The notes beneath the pieces are model-generated. The model saw nothing but the letters and a program-made list of their open reading frames with translations, was not told where the DNA came from and searched no databases. DNA of 64,000 nucleotides. It comes from Massospora cicadina. Its lineage: Eukaryota; Entomophthoromycota; Entomophthoromycetes; Entomophthorales; Entomophthoraceae. The position numbers were made by a program, and so were the translations under genes. Below, piece after piece: positions 33,053-43,294 of the stretch (its first letter is position 1; each line of letters begins with the position of its first letter). The stretch lies in the NCBI GenBank assembly GCA_022478985.1, contig JAKSZP010008042.1:62001-126000 (forward strand), read 5' to 3'.

Positions 33053-33556
33053 GTGTTAGGGGAAAACTTGCGGGGCTTGACAAATAATTTCAACGCTGGG
33101 AGGATTCCAGGAGGGATCTATTTTTTAGCACTAGGTGGTCCCAACCTAAACCAGGAGGGATCTATTAGTATCACCAGCGGAGAGTAACCATTAGTGAGCT
33201 CCCTCTAATATCTCATGGAGCAGCATCTGAATGAGGAGGACGTTAGCTAAGTCCTTGCCTTGAGACTTATGATGGGCTTTCAGGTTGTCAACGTGGTGAA
33301 GAATTTCTTTTTAATTTTTGAATAGCGTGAGTTGGGGAAGGTTAAGCTAGTAGTGGCAGGTACTTAAAACTTTATGAGCTTTTTAAGTGAGGGAATCCAC
33401 GTAACACCCTCAGCACACCCTTTTAAGAAGGTAACAACAAATTCCAGGAAGTATACAACAGTACCAGCCCAGTGAACCGCTTCAAAGGGGACAACTCTGA
33501 TAGAGTTTGTTGACTCTAGCCACTCAACAAGAGAAGAAACTCACATAAGACTCGAG
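33053..33556 (-). pseudogene. Ele3 first ORF after the primer site, broken
   Basis: The minus strand gives LVEWLESTNSIRVVPFEAVH, WAGTVVYFLEFVVTFLKG and GVTWIPSLKKLIKF (33,520-33,350). After a shift comes EILHHVDNLKAHHKSQGKDL, then ANVLLIQMLLHEILEGAH (33,310-33,210). The position directly after the 5' LTR fits the start of gag, but no known gag motif is present. The reading is interrupted by a micro-insertion at 33,123-33,150 and then by HL-3. Confidence 0.5.
33107..33166 (-). mobile_element. Micro-insertion of HL 3' end (28 bp) with 16-bp target duplication
   Basis: CCAGGAGGGATCTATT occurs at 33,107-33,122 and again at 33,151-33,166. Between them are 28 bp that read on the minus strand GGTTGGGACCACCTAGTGC followed by A residues, the last bases of the HL-1/HL-2 type. 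This is an extreme 5' truncation of a target-primed insertion. Confidence 0.85.
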
Positions 33557-33571
33557 GCTTTTCTCAGATAA
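33557..33571 (-). promoter_or_regulatory. Ele3 self-priming primer-binding site
   Basis: Directly after the 5' LTR the minus strand reads TTATCTGAGAAAAGC. The LTR itself contains the same 15 bases on the plus strand (11,815-11,829, exact; 33,994-34,008 with one change). In the minus-sense transcript the LTR copy is therefore complementary to this site. No TGG tRNA-type site is present. Tf1 of fission yeast and relatives prime reverse transcription by folding the 5' end of their own RNA onto such a site. Confidence 0.75.
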
Positions 33572-34375
33572 TGTAACAGAAAACTGAACTCAGGAGGTCT
33601 CAGGAGGGAAAGCACCAGATAAATGGTGCCAGAACATGATAAATTGACCAAGAAAGAGGAAGCAACATACTAGGTTGCCTTGACTTGTTTCCAAGTAAAT
33701 TTATTGAACAAAGCGCATACCATACTAATAAGAAACCATCAGGGACAAGATTTACTAAGAGTTGGTGTAGGTTGCATAGGAACTTTGGCAGAATGCGGCA
33801 AAATAAGATGCTTTGGAGTTGGCAAAATAGGCCGCGGCGTGTGGGCAGTTTCACACCAAAGGGATGGTCAGAACAGAGCAGAAAATGGATTCAAGTATCG
33901 TGAAGGTTTTAATCAATGTTTTTAATAAAAATTGAGCAGAAAAAAATGAAAAATTTAGCAAATATATCCTAAGCTTTATTAAAATTAATTTGTTTATCTT
34001 AGAAAAGCAAAGCCTTTCTAAGCTTAGCCATGGAATAAAAGGGAAGATTCACAATAGTTTCAAAGCAAACAATGAAACCCAATCCAAGCCATAAAATCCT
34101 CATCTTCTAGCAAAATTGAGATTTTGCAAAACTAGCTTATTCTGTAACCTCATATCAGCTTATTTTCTGTATTTTTATGCCGGTTTTTGCCAGATCTTCC
34201 GCCTCTATAGCACTATTTCCCTCAGCTCTTGTTGGTAAAGTCAGAACTCATTTTCAATCAATGACCTTAGAGGAGTCATTGGTGACCCTTAAGGGTTCTG
34301 GCCCTGACTCTAAGGGCTTATTGGGATTAGCTTTGGTGGGGCATTCTACACCAGGAAATATCACTAACTTTAACA
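33572..34375 (-). repeat. Ele3 5' LTR
   Basis: Full-length match to 11,405-12,194, bounded by TGTAACAG and ...TTTAACA on the plus strand and followed by TTGGA, the target duplication. A TTTATT box on the minus strand about 27 bp upstream of the self-priming sequence (near 34,035) is where a TATA element would be expected. Confidence 0.85.
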
Positions 34376-34380
34376 TTGGA

Positions 34381-35439
34381 CAATTTTGATAAATATAGTA
34401 TTACCTTTGCTAATGATGCTTATGATTTAGGGTGTGCACAGGATGCGCCATACATAAAAATATTTGGAAGTTATATGCCAAGTTACCTCAATCCTATTAG
34501 GCGTTTGAAGGTGGCGGAAGAATTTAAAAATGCTGAAACTACTCAGCTAGTGCAGCATGGAATGCCATTGACCTCCATAAATCCCTGAGCCTCTTTGGAG
34601 CTAATCATTAAGAAGGAGGATGTGTCTAATCTCATAGTAATAGATTACTAGAGGCTGAACAATATTATTAAAATGATTCCTATCTTTTACTGCAGATTGA
34701 TGATGCACTAGACAGCTTAGATGGCGCACAAATTTTTTTCAGCCATGGATTTAATTTCTGGCTATTGACATATATAGCTGCCCAAGGAGGAACAGGAAAA
34801 ATGTGCTATGATTTTGGCCCAGGGCCTTTATCAACCTACTAGAATGATGTAGGGGCTATGCAATGACTTGGCAATCTTTCAGCAGAGATGGATAGTATAC
34901 TTGGTGATTAAAGAATTTTCTGCATCCTAGTTTTTCTAGATGATATAACTTATTTTCAGAATGTTTACTAACTATTTTCAGCACCTAAAAAGAAGTTCTA
35001 CGCCAGCTTGCCAAGTCTGATTTGAGAAATAAAGACGCATAAGTGTAATTTCTTCTGTTAACAGATGGAATACTTGGTTTTCGTCATTGCTAGAAATGAC
35101 TTGCGGCCCAAGTCAGCAAAGGTTTAAGTTATTGAACATATGGTGTGCCTGAGTAACAAGTGTGACGTTCAAGTGTTTTTGTGAATGGTTGGTAAGTACC
35201 AATGGTTTGTAGAGAATTCAGTAAAATAAGTGAACCATGTTTCACCTTCTGAAGAGGAGTATCTTTTGAGTGGACTGGGAACTTTCAATTAGCCTTTAAT
35301 AAACTCAGGCTCTATCTTACCCAAGCACCACTATCAAAATACCTAATTTTAAAAACCATTTATAATCAAAACGGATGCTTCTCTCATCACACTCATGGTA
35401 GTATTATCACAATTTGTTAAAAATGGAATTGAGCACACC
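34381..35439 (+). pseudogene. Ele2 reverse transcriptase and start of RNase H, broken
   Basis: The frame 34,376-34,588 gives KYSITFANDAYDLGCAQDAP, then YLNPIRRLKVAEEF, then QLVQHGMPLTS, the RT entry of this family. Then come FFSAMDLISGY (34,737-34,770), LPKEEQEKCAMILAQGLYQP (34,773-34,832) and CILVFLDDI (34,920-34,947). The catalytic Asp pair is intact as FLDD. RNase H begins at about 35,365 (KTDASLITLMVVLSQF) and is cut at 35,439 by the next insertion. Several stops. Confidence 0.78.
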
Positions 35440-36414
35440 TGTAAGGCTTTCCTAAAGGACAAAAAGCCAGGTGGTGCCTACTACCCCTTTTCAGATAGGA
35501 ATGGTCAATTTATTTTGGGAAAATTCTATACTTGCGCCCAACCCCAATCTCCCTCCTGCCTAGCACTTGGTATGTTGAAAAGATTAAGCTCCTGTGCAGA
35601 GAGAAATCCCTCAACTCTACCAAAACGTTAGAAGTGCCCCAGTTAAGTCCAACAATACCGCCTCTAATTCCCCCAAAAACTGTAAATTTTAAAAATAAAA
35701 TGGCTTTATGACGCTTAAGATATAAGATTCAATTTTACCACATTTATTGAGACTTCTGAACCCGATTTCCCCCCCTCCCCTTATTTCCCTGATGTCCCAT
35801 CCTAATAACTTTAGAAATTTGCAGTCAATAAAGAGTGCAACTCCAAAGATGAAGCGCCTCAATTTAAAATTTTCAATAATTTTTAAATATAGTTAAATTG
35901 GGGGCAGCCAATCATGGCATGCCACATCACCTCTCCCAACCTCAGCTCTCATGCCACCTCATAAATTAGCCTTCTCTCTATCCCAGTTCCATGACGGTTT
36001 GAAATTTGTTTCTCTCCTCCTCAACGCAAACCATGGAAACCTACAGCATGAGAAGATAACAACACAAGAGCTTCAGAACTCAAGACTGAACCTTGAACCA
36101 TAATAACCCTTTTTCCCTATATAAAAGCTAATTTCCTTACTTTTGAGTGTACTGGCCAATTTTATTCTATTTCTTTTGGTTTTTTTTGATAAAATCAATT
36201 TCCCCACAACCGATTTTTGAAGTTTTTACCATTTTTTTGAAGAATTGGTGCAGCATGGATAACATCATGGCCAACATTCTACCGCTAAAATGGTTGATCC
36301 CTTTACAGACACAAGATTGAAGACCCATATGTCAGCAGTTGCCTGGTTCCCCTGGTGGCTGATCAGAACCGTCAGTTTGGAATAGAGCAAAATTGGGCTC
36401 TACTTCTCCTAACA
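35440..36414 (+). repeat. Probable solo LTR or unclassified insertion in Ele2 RNase H
   Basis: RNase H of Ele2 breaks off after GIEHT and resumes with IAYSKL near 36,420, so about 975 bp are inserted. The block begins TGTAAGG and ends CTCCTAACA, consistent with TG...CA LTR ends. It holds a clear TATA box (CTATATAAAAG at 36,117-36,127) followed by T-rich leader, as in an LTR promoter. The flanking pentamers do not match well. It is not related to any other LTR in this window. Confidence 0.5.
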
Positions 36415-37960
36415 GCCAAATAGCTTACTCTAAGCTGTACATTGGACGTCCATGAATGAAACTATTCGGTGACAGAGGAGGGTCTGGCAGTCGCCTATGT
36501 ATTTAAACAATTTTATGTTTACATCCATGGTGTACATTTCACTGCAGTAACTGACCATGCCTATCAACGCTGGTTACAAAATTTGAAGGAGCCTGAAGGG
36601 CGGCTGGCTTGATGGGCATTTAAGTTACAACCTACAATTATGAAATTCAGCATCACCCAATAGTAAAGAATCAAAACGCTTATGAACTATCTCGCTTGCC
36701 TACTGTAGCCTTAGTGGCCAAAGTGGAAGAGGAGTTGTTAAACAAAGTGTTAATTCAAACGTATAGTAATGAACCAGAGGAAGTTTAGCGTTCTTTAGAA
36801 AAAAATAGGGAAGAGCACTGATGTTCAAAATGACAAGCTTTATAAAGTCATCAAAGATAAACAACTTTGGATATATTAGCCAATGGAAAGAGCCATATTA
36901 TTATTGAACACACAAGGCGATAGGGAATGGAGGTTTAGGAAGACGTTTGAGCTGTTCTAGCAGCACCACTTTTGGGAATTTATGAATTTTGATGTTCATG
37001 ATAACCTCCGCTGTTGTAATGAATGCCAAGTGGATGGTCCTTAAAATGCAACTTCATATCAATTTATTAAGTAAAATTTTTCCTGAAACACCATTTATTG
37101 CTGTGGTGGGCTCTCTGGACAATAAATCCTGTCAGTATATATATAATAGTGGCCATTGATCACCTCACTTAAAGGTGGAGGCCAAAGCAGTCAGAGACTT
37201 AGGGGCCGCAACTATGAAAAGTTCATCTTAAAAGATACCATTTATTGCCATGGATGCCCCAATTTCTGTTGAAGGACAACAAAACTATTAATAAATCCCA
37301 AATTATTTCTAAACTCAATGATTTAGGTGGATATATGGGGTTTTGGATACACTTTATTACCTTGAGACCAAAGGCACCATGGAAAGAGTAAATGTTATTC
37401 TCATTAAATTTTATGGAAGATAAAAACAGATGAGGCGTCTAGCCGGAACCTTTTCTTTGCCTTACACCATTTTTGCTTATAACATCTTACATCACTTAAC
37501 CATGAGGCATCTACATTTGCGTTACTCTATGGGAGGCAACTGGCAATTTCGCAATTATGTATGCATGCAGGGTTAAAAAAATTTTGAGACCTGATACTTA
37601 TTTAATAAATTTGAAAGTATTTTAATTCAACTGCAGTGCAGAGCAAACTCTAGTGCGCTGGCTCAAAAGTAAGATCTTGGGAGAGCAATAATGAGGACCA
37701 GTGGGCATTAAATCACTTTGTTGTGGAAGAATTGGTTCTGTATCATGACAAATATGGGTTTGGGTGAACTAGTAAAGTGGAGCATTTATGGAAAGGCTCT
37801 TTTGAGATCATAGAGAAGACATCTACTGATGCCTACACTCTGAAGTATCCGGTAAAGGTCACTTTATTAGCAAGGTGCATGCTAAGTTCCTCAAAAATAT
37901 TAGCAGCTTGCTGGACTAATGGCCACAAGCTCTAAATGAATTTTTGGACTCCCACTCATC
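36415..37960 (+). pseudogene. Ele2 RNase H end and integrase, broken
   Basis: VTEEGLAVAYVFKQFYVYIH, then DHAYQRWLQNLKEPEGRLA (36,470-36,610), complete RNase H. LYKVIKDKQLWI (36,840) leads into integrase. The zinc domain has CNECQVDGP (37,020-37,045). The core retains EAKAVRDLGAATM (37,182-37,220) and KGTMERVNVILIKF (37,370-37,412), where the catalytic Glu (TMERVN) is kept. The C-terminus reads LVLYHDKYGFG-like at 37,735. Stops and shifts are frequent. Confidence 0.75.
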
Positions 37961-37994
37961 TTTGTTCCTGGATGTTTGGGAAAGTGGTGGAAAA

Positions 37995-40746
37995 TGTTAT
38001 AATCAATAAGATTAAACATCTGATGTTATCATTATTATTAATTTAATTATTATAATATCACTAATATGTAGATGCAGGAGATCAATCATTTAATATGTAT
38101 GATTGAGTGCAAAGCCCTCAACTTTATATGTAGTTACTAAAAAAGGGATTGATTTATTGATGATAGTTCCTCCAGAGACCATCATTTCTGATGATTTACG
38201 TTTGTCAATAAAATCCTTAATCCGCATCAGCGCACTCTCTATTTGTTATCCACTAATCACCAATGCTGTGACCTCAGTGTCCCTATCACTTTGATTCATT
38301 TGAGGTATGGCAACCAGGGGACGGACAGTACTAAAGCTCAAATACAAAATAAAATAAAATAGTCCAATTGAAAAAATGTCCGGGAAGACAAAAAAACAAC
38401 AAACCAGGTGGGGAGTGTAAACTGCTAACCCACCATGGCTGAGGGTGAGGGGGGTCAGGCGGTTTGTCTGCATACAAGTTCGCCACAACTATGTCATGTT
38501 GTTTGGAGAGACAGACTAAAGCGGAGCTAGGGCGTTGAGGCATCAGCGTAGTGTAGGTGATTGGCGGTGTAGTATGAGTTCTCCACCTCCTCATCAAGAT
38601 TAGTGCATTAGACTGTTTAACAAATTCTGATACATGAAGTTCAGCTTCAATGAGGGCCTCAGGAGTTTGTGAAAAATTGGAGATACTCTGGTGAGTAATT
38701 TTAGCAGATGGGTTAAAATCTGCTAGTTTAGCTACATGCATGACAGCGGCTTCAGCATCATCAAATAATTTTAAGATATTGCTGCAGGGAGCTTTGGGGA
38801 AATTGGGGGGAAATAGAGTGTGGGCAGCCCTAGTTGGTATTGAGCCACTGATTTGTCCACTGCTTTGTGTATGCTTGGGTAATAGGGAGAAGTCACTGCA
38901 GCTAAGGCGATCTAGTGGTCACCTTGGTAGGGGGCAGCATTGGGTTTAGGAGTGAAACGTTTGGGTGGTGAGATATCATCAAAATCAGAAAGAAAAAAAA
39001 AAATTCAGCCTAACCATATTCAAACTGGCTGAGAAGTTGACCAGTTTGCTCACTCATGATAACATTACCTGATTTGTTAATCTTGGCCAATAGGTTTCGT
39101 GGATTTTGGTTCACAAGAATAGTGGTGTTAGAAGTTGGGTGGTAGTGGGCAAATGTGCTTCTTGTGGAGCGAATAGCGGTCCAAGCCTGACTCTTATTGG
39201 TGGGAGTAGAATTGGGTAGGTTAATAAGGTGGTTGATTTTGTGGGGGCTGATTTCCCACTCTGACCCATCAAATGAGAATGTTGGGTGGGAAGGGGCAGC
39301 AAAATGCCCATTTGGAAACTGCTGAATGTGGCTTTAAAGCCACATCAGAGGAAGTGGCTCAGGGGCAGGACTTTTTGGAATGTGCAAGTACAAAACAGAG
39401 GGAACAAGTTTGGCAACCATTATTCACCTGAGACCAAAAAAGTGCTCAGGCGCTGCGATATGAGAACAAGGAGATTTGGTGGGCTATGGCAGGGTGGTGT
39501 GGGATAATGGTGGCAGTTGTGTGAGAGGCAGCAAGGCGCTCCACACCAGAGGAAATAGCAAAAATGAGGTTGGGCTGAGAGTCATACGCCATAAGCCCCA
39601 CCATCAGCTGATTGTACAAAACTTGGGGTGGGAGGTGGGAAGGGAGGGATGCAAAGGACACCACCATTGTGTTGTCTGTAGGCAGGTGAGTTTAGGTAGT
39701 AGGGATGGGGCTTTTTAAAAATAAGGGGAGTAGAAGCCGCTGTTGCAGCGGCCTCTTATGTATGAAATCCAATATTAAAATAGCCCTTAAAAGGGTGGAA
39801 ATCAATAAAGCCAGCTGATGCAAATGCAGCAGTGGCCAATTCAATATAAGCCTTGTTGGCATACATGAATAAATGCCCATAGTCAACTTGGAGGCAAAAT
39901 CAGATTGTGGATTGAGGGAGGGTAAGAGGATGGGGGCAAGAATGGTGGATGCGCACCAGGTGGAGTGCTAAATCCTATGGGGGGACAAATGGCTGAATGA
40001 ATATGGTGGGCTATTTGACCCCATGTGAATGCATTTGCCCACAGGGTGGAAAATGCTAGGTGGTGGAGCACCAATACCCCACATTGGAGTAGCAGGCGGC
40101 TGATCCGCAGACATATTGTAAAGGGCGTGGCCAGACAAGGTGGTAAATTGAACTTTTTTAATTAAGTCACTCAAAATTGAACTCTAGCAGAAAGAGAGCC
40201 CTTTGGTGTCCCTATCACCTTTATAATAAAATGATACTACTTTGCTCATGTCAGCATAAAATAATCAATAAAAGGGTCCTATCATAAGTAAGGCCATATT
40301 CTTGAATTTAATTGATAATTTGCCTAGTGACTTTTATGAAAATAACCTGAACCTAAGCATTTTCTTTCTTGATCTAAGTTAAGTTTATTATGATCGAGTT
40401 TTTCAGTCCTAATTGCTGCTTGGTTATTGGAGGTTGCACCAATAAGATTTTGGTAAATGAGAGAGCTCTTTGAGAGGGATGGTAAGGTGGAAGAGTATCT
40501 TAATTTAGAGGGAAGCTATGCTTAGTTTACCCAAAAAGAAGAGTCTAAAGAGCAAGCTGGTTAGCCACTGGAAGTGTTAGATACTACAGTATGCTCATTT
40601 ATTTACTAAAATAAGCCCTATTATTGATAAAAAGCTTTTTATTGTCTTTTTATTACCAAAGCTAGTGTCCTCACACAGTAAATGGTTGTTTTGTGTGTTA
40701 GTACCTGTGCAATTGAAATATGACGTCATAGCGCTGATTTTAAAAC
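37995..40746 (+). repeat. Ele2 3' LTR, interrupted by HL-4
   Basis: Parts 37,995-38,292 and 40,222-40,746 together match the 5' LTR. It starts TGTTATAATC and ends ...GATTTTAAAAC. The target duplication of HL-4 lies at the inner borders. The right border joins Ele1 gag (WKAKFMTIKFKK, minus). Confidence 0.82.
38277..40221 (-). mobile_element. HL-4, ORF1-only LINE-like element with 16-bp target duplication
   Basis: The element occupies 38,293-40,205. The flanks GTGTCCCTATCACTTT (38,277-38,292) and GTGTCCCTATCACCTT (40,206-40,221) differ at one base. The minus-strand ORF is broken but shows the same order as HL-3. First come SADQPPATPMWGIGAPPPS and FHPVGKCIHMG (40,110-40,020). Then DYGHLFMYANKAYIELATA (39,880-39,825), PSAKITHQSISNFSQTPEAL (about 38,700), and finally PPDPPHPQPWW (38,440). 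The 3' end has TGTCCGTCCCCTGGTTGCCA and stops at TACCTCAAATGAATC, like the LINE tail but without the A-rich run. The zinc knuckle region is lost to decay. Confidence 0.85.
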
Positions 40747-42100
40747 CTTTTTTAAACTTAATGGTCATGAATTTAGCCTTCCAAGTGGCCATGCATTTAG
40801 GAGATCTGACCTCTCATTTAGCTCTCTTTCCATGTCAGCAAAGGTCCAATATTACTCAGGTAGATGGGCATGATTTTTCTCAAATCTGATCCTAAACAGT
40901 TAATCATGGTAGTGGATCTAAAAAGGTCATCTTTTTCATGCATGGTCATCTTGGACATTTTCAAAAATTATTGCACATTTTCTATGCTTACCAGATTTAG
41001 AAAGATTAACTGGATTGATTAGGTGGAATTCTGGATAGAAGCTTCCTAATCCAGATGTCACTGGTGCAGTACTAACATGAGGGCTGGGGTTCCTAGCACA
41101 GAATTGACTATGTTTGGGTTCTGGAATTTTCAAAGAAGGGGGCAAAGCAAACAATGAAGTTGGTAATGAGCAAGTAGGTTGATGCAATCTTTCTTTTATG
41201 GCCTTCTATTCCAAGCGTTCTTCTCAAAATAGCTCTGGTTGAGCAGGAAGCGGTCTGATGAGAGCACTAACATCAATCATTATGCAACACATCATCAACT
41301 CTTTATTACCAAGTGGCTCAATTCTCCTGTTTTTAAAAGTATTGCTGCTTGAATTATTGCAATTACGCGAGATCTCGCCACATGTCATGCACACTAGTGC
41401 ACAAGTTAGCCCATTCATCCTTGTGGGCAGTCTCTATGTTCCAAAATTTGTGGACCTAATGGTATAGCTCTCTGACTGACTGGATGAGAACTCTACTATC
41501 TTTTGGAGCTCTTAGATTAATACTCTCAATCCTTTTGATTTTCTTCATGGGTGGTTGTGATCTCTGATTTGTTATAACTCAGACAGGGGGTGTTTAATGG
41601 TCTCAATGTTACTTCCCAAGTGCTTGCGGTCACCCCCATTTCGTTTTGGGTGTATTGGTCAAGTTCCTTGACTGCCACAGCCTTTTTTAGTAATATCACC
41701 TGGGAGACACGGTTATGTTCAACTTCCTCTATGAGCTGTGAATTTCTTAAAATTTATTCACTTGTGACGCCGTGGTAGTCCATAGATTGATATCCTGTGG
41801 CCAACATGTTCTGGTTTAAATAATTAATGAGTTCATAGTTGTTGCAAATTCTGCACACTAAGGTAGAGGTTATTATAACCGCCTGATAAACACCCTGGAA
41901 ACTGTCTTCAAGATACCTGTTCAAGTCCTGCAACGCTTCCACACATTGATGATTATGGTTAACCACTTCCATAATAAGGGAGTGGTGACAAAAATGGTCA
42001 ATTGGGAGTTTCATACTATGGGTTTGAGATACCCAGAGATATAACTCCCATCTGGGTTAGACTTTTAGCTTGTTATAAAATTTGATTATGACTCAGAAAC
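40747..42100 (-). pseudogene. Ele1 gag, upstream part
   Basis: The minus strand at 40,795-40,747 reads MATWKAKFMTIKFKK, which continues at 6,760 on the other side of Ele2. Further upstream are 41,187-40,936 (Pro/Ser-rich), 41,418-41,224, and a helical N-terminal frame 42,014-41,754 (CVEALQDLNRYLEDSFQGVY, LINYLNQNM). The last matches the coiled-coil start of gag in the related elements. All frames are broken. Confidence 0.6.
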
Positions 42101-42699
42101 CAAAAAAATCATATTGCTGAATCAGCTGGTCCAGATTTTGTCAGCAAAAGTATAGGCAGACACTAGATCAATATGTTTGTGGTTAAAAAGCCAGAACCCC
42201 TAAAGTAACATTTGCCCAAGTTGGCTCAGCTGCTCCTTGGTGAATGTATAAATCTTTGTACTCTCAGCCAAGTGGTATATTTAAATCCAATTGCCACCAG
42301 CGCCGTTCTGTTTATGATTAGAAGAATTGAAATAGAAGATGATGGATTAGTTATTCTTGCCTTCTCCTCCTTACTGAGCTGGGTACATCATAAGTTTTTA
42401 AAATTATTCTTTAGATACTGCAGTGACCTTTATACTGAGCACACTTGTGTAGCGCATATCCTTCTTCATGCTATAGCACAGCTTGTAGTTGGCTGGTCTA
42501 AAACATAGATTCACTATAATGCATAACTACGCAATAAGCTCTCAAATCTTTAGTATAGGTAAGACTATGGTAAAGATTTACATGAATCTACTTAATAAGA
42601 CTATATTTAATGACAAACTGACGTTTAGTCTGATAGAAGCAATATTATCATCCAATTGGTTGAGAATTAAAGATTATATTGAGCAATTCACCAAATTCA
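42101..42699. other. Ele1 leader or LTR, not resolved
   Basis: This should contain the primer site and 5' LTR of Ele1. A GGCGCTGGTGGCAATTGG on the minus strand (42,287-42,304) could be a decayed TGGTG... primer site. No second LTR is visible in the window for comparison, so no boundary can be set. Nothing else is recognisable. Confidence 0.3.
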
Positions 42700-43090
42700 A
42701 CACCAAAAACTAAACAAAAAGCAATAAATCTTAAAGATTAACCCTAAGGTTAACTTAAAGCTGCAGGATAATTCTGATCTCACCACTTTTTATCATTAAT
42801 TTACTTACTTAATTTTACCAATTTTTTTGCATTTAATTCATCTCATTCAATTTTATGTATTTTAAAAATATATTATTTTATTAACTTAGTTATCTTTTTT
42901 ATTTCAAAAGCTTTAGAAAGTTTGCTTATTATAACTTAAATTAAGTTATATGATTTTAATTTTTTAAACTAAATATTCTTAGTAAACTAAGTTAAACTAG
43001 TATATATTCTTATTACTATTAGCTACAAAATAAACTAGCTCAAAAGTATATATCACTTCTATTCTATATAATAATTAACATATATTTTTT
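42700..43090 (+). repeat. AT-rich duplicated segment, copy 1
   Basis: About 390 bp that are repeated at 43,295-43,690. Both begin with ACTAAACAAAAA and end near CAAA(T)AAACTAGCTCA. Copy 1 has a degenerate tRNA-like block: the arm TTAA-CCCTAAGG-TTAA at 42,738-42,753 and GCAGGATAATTCTGA from 42,763. No ORF. Confidence 0.6.
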
Positions 43091-43294
43091 CCATGATTAT
43101 ATACATAAAATAGTAAAATTTAGCCAATAAACTACTTATAACTTTAATACTGATTGAATGACATCAATTCAACTGAATAATACACCAAATTACTCAGCAA
43201 TCAACTATATGTCTTTCTCTATTGAGTCTGATAAGTTCAGTTTATTTTGCAAGTGGTTTTAAATTGCCATCTAAATCAAATAATTCACGAAAAT

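Larger units (their letters stand above)
11405..34375 (-). mobile_element. Ele3, chromodomain gypsy (Tf1/sushi-like chromovirus) with nested insertions
   Basis: Two LTRs of 790 and 804 bp (11,405-12,194; 33,572-34,375) with flanks TTGGC (11,400-11,404) and TTGGA (34,376-34,380). Read on the minus strand, the order is 5' LTR, self-complementary primer site, gag-like region, protease with DTGA, RT, RNase H, integrase, chromodomain, polypurine tract, 3' LTR. Ele4 splits the RT between 14,803 and 27,411, and HL-3 splits the gag-side region. Without insertions it would be about 8.4 kb. The chromodomain and the self-priming arrangement place it with the Tf1/sushi chromoviruses. The coding region is dead. 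Confidence 0.85.
6761..40746 (+). mobile_element. Ele2, gypsy LTR retrotransposon carrying nested insertions
   Basis: Two LTRs of about 0.82 kb (after removing HL insertions) start with TGTT at 6,761 and 37,995. The flanks CTTCT (6,756-6,760) and CTTTT (40,747-40,751) are a probable imperfect 5-bp target duplication. A primer site lies at 8,598, gag at 8,660-10,160, the protease region at about 10,500, RT at 34,381-35,439 and RNase H plus integrase at 36,415-37,960. Removing Ele3, HL-2, HL-4 and the block at 35,440-36,414 leaves about 7.1 kb, normal for a gypsy element. All frames are broken. Confidence 0.8.
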
